From Treponema sp. (GTDB lineage: Bacteria; Spirochaetota; Spirochaetia; Treponematales; Breznakiellaceae): a DNA stretch of 14,136 nt. This document shows positions 12,731 to 14,136 of this stretch, piece by piece. The notes beneath the pieces were generated by a model. It did not search any database. It saw nothing but the letters and a program-made list of their open reading frames with translations, and was not told where the DNA came from. Position 1 is the stretch's first letter; each line of letters starts with the position of its first letter. Location of the stretch: assembly GCA_031270205.1 (NCBI GenBank), contig JAISYA010000003.1:1-14136 (forward strand), in the 5' to 3' direction. Position numbers and translations under genes: made by a program.

Positions 12731-12755
12731 TATCCTCATTAAAAAGGAGTAACGT

Positions 12756-13391
12756 ATGAAAAAGAAGAATCCCGTCGGTATTGCCGCGCTCGCGGCAATG
12801 GCTATCCTGTTTGCCGCCTGCCCCACCGGCAGCGACAGTACCGGTGGTGACGGCACTGGTGGTGACGGCGGCGGTACAACCTCGGCGGTAACGCAATCCA
12901 GTGTTTATTACGGAGTCACGTCAGACTATGCTACTATCGAATTAACCCTGACCCCGCAAAGCAGGTCAGTCCGGGCCATTACAAGCGGCACACGCTATGT
13001 TATCAAACGGAATGGAACCTCGGTAAGCACTGGCAGCATACAGGTATCCGGCGTTACCGTAACATTTAGCTCCAGCAGTGGAACAACTTTTACGGCGACC
13101 ATAGGCACAGGCGATGTCCTGAATATAACAACAATCAAGCTGGATGGCGGTTCTACAATAACAATCGCAAATTTATATCCGACTACCAGCACGATGGCTG
13201 CTATTTTTGCTGATGGTACCTGGAGCGATGGTTACATGGACTTTGTCAAAGCCGGCGATAGGTTTTCAACAAAATTTATAAAAGCCGGTGGTTCTTATAA
13301 TGACCCGGTGGGTTCTGAGACCAGAGGATCATTCACTTATACTGAAAAGTATCTATTCAGACATATCGAAGGAAACAAATACATCTTGTGA
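12756..13391 (+). CDS. Small lipoprotein of unknown function
   Basis: This 211-residue protein has a lipoprotein signal: MKKKNPVGIAALAAMAILFAAC, with the lipobox LFAAC and acylated Cys22, typical of spirochaete lipoproteins. A flexible Gly/Ser/Thr/Asp linker follows (23-44, GGDGTGGDGG). The body is rich in Thr, Ser and Val with alternating patterns suggestive of beta strands, and the end reads FTYTEKYLFRHIEGNKYIL. I recognise no enzymatic motif. It is probably anchored in the inner or outer membrane, facing the periplasm or surface. Start ATG 12756 is well supported by AAGGAG at 12744-12749. Base composition is clearly poorer in GC than the upstream genes, as in the following gene. A 5-bp hairpin (GGCTG-AACA-CAGCC, 13393-13406) follows the stop, without a T-run. 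Confidence 0.75.
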   Translation: MKKKNPVGIAALAAMAILFAACPTGSDSTGGDGTGGDGGGTTSAVTQSSVYYGVTSDYATIELTLTPQSRSVRAITSGTRYVIKRNGTSVSTGSIQVSGVTVTFSSSSGTTFTATIGTGDVLNITTIKLDGGSTITIANLYPTTSTMAAIFADGTWSDGYMDFVKAGDRFSTKFIKAGGSYNDPVGSETRGSFTYTEKYLFRHIEGNKYIL

Positions 13392-13450
13392 CGGCTGAAC
13401 ACAGCCAAAATTGTCGCCGATTTGGGCGCAAACTTAAATGGAGGAAGAAA

Positions 13451-14136
13451 GTGGCCTATTTAGGAGAAGATATTAAAAAACTTGGATTCGGCCTGATGCG
13501 ACTGCCCCGCCTCGGTGGTGACATTGATGTGGAACAGGTTAAAATAATGGTCGATCAATTTCTGGCCGCCGGTTTTACTTATTTCGACACGGCCTGGGCC
13601 TATCCCGGCAGTGAGGAGGCCATTCGCCAGGCGTTGGTGGAGCGGCATCCGCGAGACTGCTATCAATTGGCCACCAAAAATGCCGCCTGGATTAATTGCC
13701 AAAACAGAGAGGAAGCCATTGCCCAGTTTGACACTTCGTTGAATCAGACCGGTGCGGGGTATTTTGAATTTTATCTGCTCCATAATCTTGGCGAGAGCCG
13801 GACCCGTTTCTTTGACGACTACGACATGTGGTGTTTTGTTCAGGAAAAAAAACGCCAAGGTTTCATCAAACATGTCGGCTTTTCTTTCCACTCTACGCCT
13901 GAAGAACTGGAGCCGATTCTGATCGCCCATCCGGAAATGGAGTTTGTGCAGCTGCAAATAAATTATGCGGATTGGGAATATCCGGCCATTCAATCCAGGG
14001 CCTGTTACCAAATGGCGCGAAAATACGGCAAGCCGGTCATCATCATGGAGCCGGTCAAAGGGGGTATGCTGGCCAATCCGCCGGAACCGGTGGCGGAAAT
14101 TTTTCGCCGGGCCGACCCAGAGGCTTCCTGCGCCTC
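13451..14136 (+). CDS. Aldo/keto reductase, 3' end beyond the window
   Basis: The first 228 codons of an NADPH-type aldo/keto reductase (TIM barrel) are present; the frame is still open at the right edge. It begins at GTG 13451, six bases after GGAGG, with the sequence VAYLGEDIKKLGFGLMRLPR. The full catalytic tetrad is present: Asp46 and Tyr51 in YFDTAWAYPGSEEAI, Lys76 in LATKNAAW, His111 in YLLHNL. Later blocks are IKHVGFSFHSTPEEL, VQLQINYADWE and KPVIIMEPVKGGMLAN. Many close relatives carry a C-terminal extension with a ferredoxin-like 4Fe-4S region, but that part is outside the window. The substrate is unknown. The gene follows the lipoprotein by 59 bases with no terminator, so co-transcription is possible though functionally unexpected. 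Confidence 0.9.
   Translation, partial: MAYLGEDIKKLGFGLMRLPRLGGDIDVEQVKIMVDQFLAAGFTYFDTAWAYPGSEEAIRQALVERHPRDCYQLATKNAAWINCQNREEAIAQFDTSLNQTGAGYFEFYLLHNLGESRTRFFDDYDMWCFVQEKKRQGFIKHVGFSFHSTPEELEPILIAHPEMEFVQLQINYADWEYPAIQSRACYQMARKYGKPVIIMEPVKGGMLANPPEPVAEIFRRADPEASCA

Noticed and set aside
1..14136. tRNA or rRNA genes, transposase, integrase, toxin-antitoxin or defence genes
   Set aside because: None was recognised in any intergenic stretch or open frame on either strand.

Overview
The window reads as a chromosomal segment of a spirochaete, most likely a GC-rich treponeme. The argument is inference from gene content. It carries a V-type (not F-type) ATPase membrane sector, a short IspG with a TMWK N-terminal motif I associate with treponemal IspG, a spirochaete-style lipobox (LFAAC) on a small lipoprotein, and a periplasmic TPR-like protein coupled to ispG. 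Most genes are strongly GC-rich (about 72% in the 60 bases from 5641). The last two genes are visibly poorer in GC (about 47% in the 60 bases from 13201).

Layout. Positions 1-620 are non-coding repeat DNA: a palindrome-rich unit of about 113 bp and two arrays of a 23-24 bp G-tract/C-tract hairpin. Positions 722-6405 hold plus-strand genes: argD; a ROK sugar kinase overlapping a GmhA-like SIS isomerase; then argG overlapping argH. These are three separate transcription units with recognisable promoters. argD, argG and argH supply the aminotransferase step and the last two steps of arginine synthesis. From 6420 to 12313 everything is on the minus strand. In order of transcription these are V-ATPase subunits I and K, two inverted copies of the left-hand repeat unit, ispG, a TPR-like secreted protein, and an isolated corrinoid protein.

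The 12314-12755 stretch has no convincing gene. It holds the atpI promoter, a 33-bp-stem hairpin built from two complementary arrays of heptanucleotide repeats, two good plus-strand promoters, a dinucleotide tract and a terminator-like hairpin. A lipoprotein gene and a partial aldo/keto reductase, cut by the window edge, finish the segment.

The genes are ordinary metabolic and bioenergetic ones. I see no new defence, mobile or biosynthetic system. The parts worth attention are non-coding: the repeat family with occupied and empty array sites, present in opposite orientations about 9 kb apart; a long hairpin directly between atpI and atpK; the heptanucleotide-repeat hairpin; and -10 boxes so close to two start codons that the mRNAs would be almost leaderless. 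The K subunit keeps the set of polar residues that bind sodium in the Enterococcus NtpK ring, so the ATPase may be sodium-coupled.
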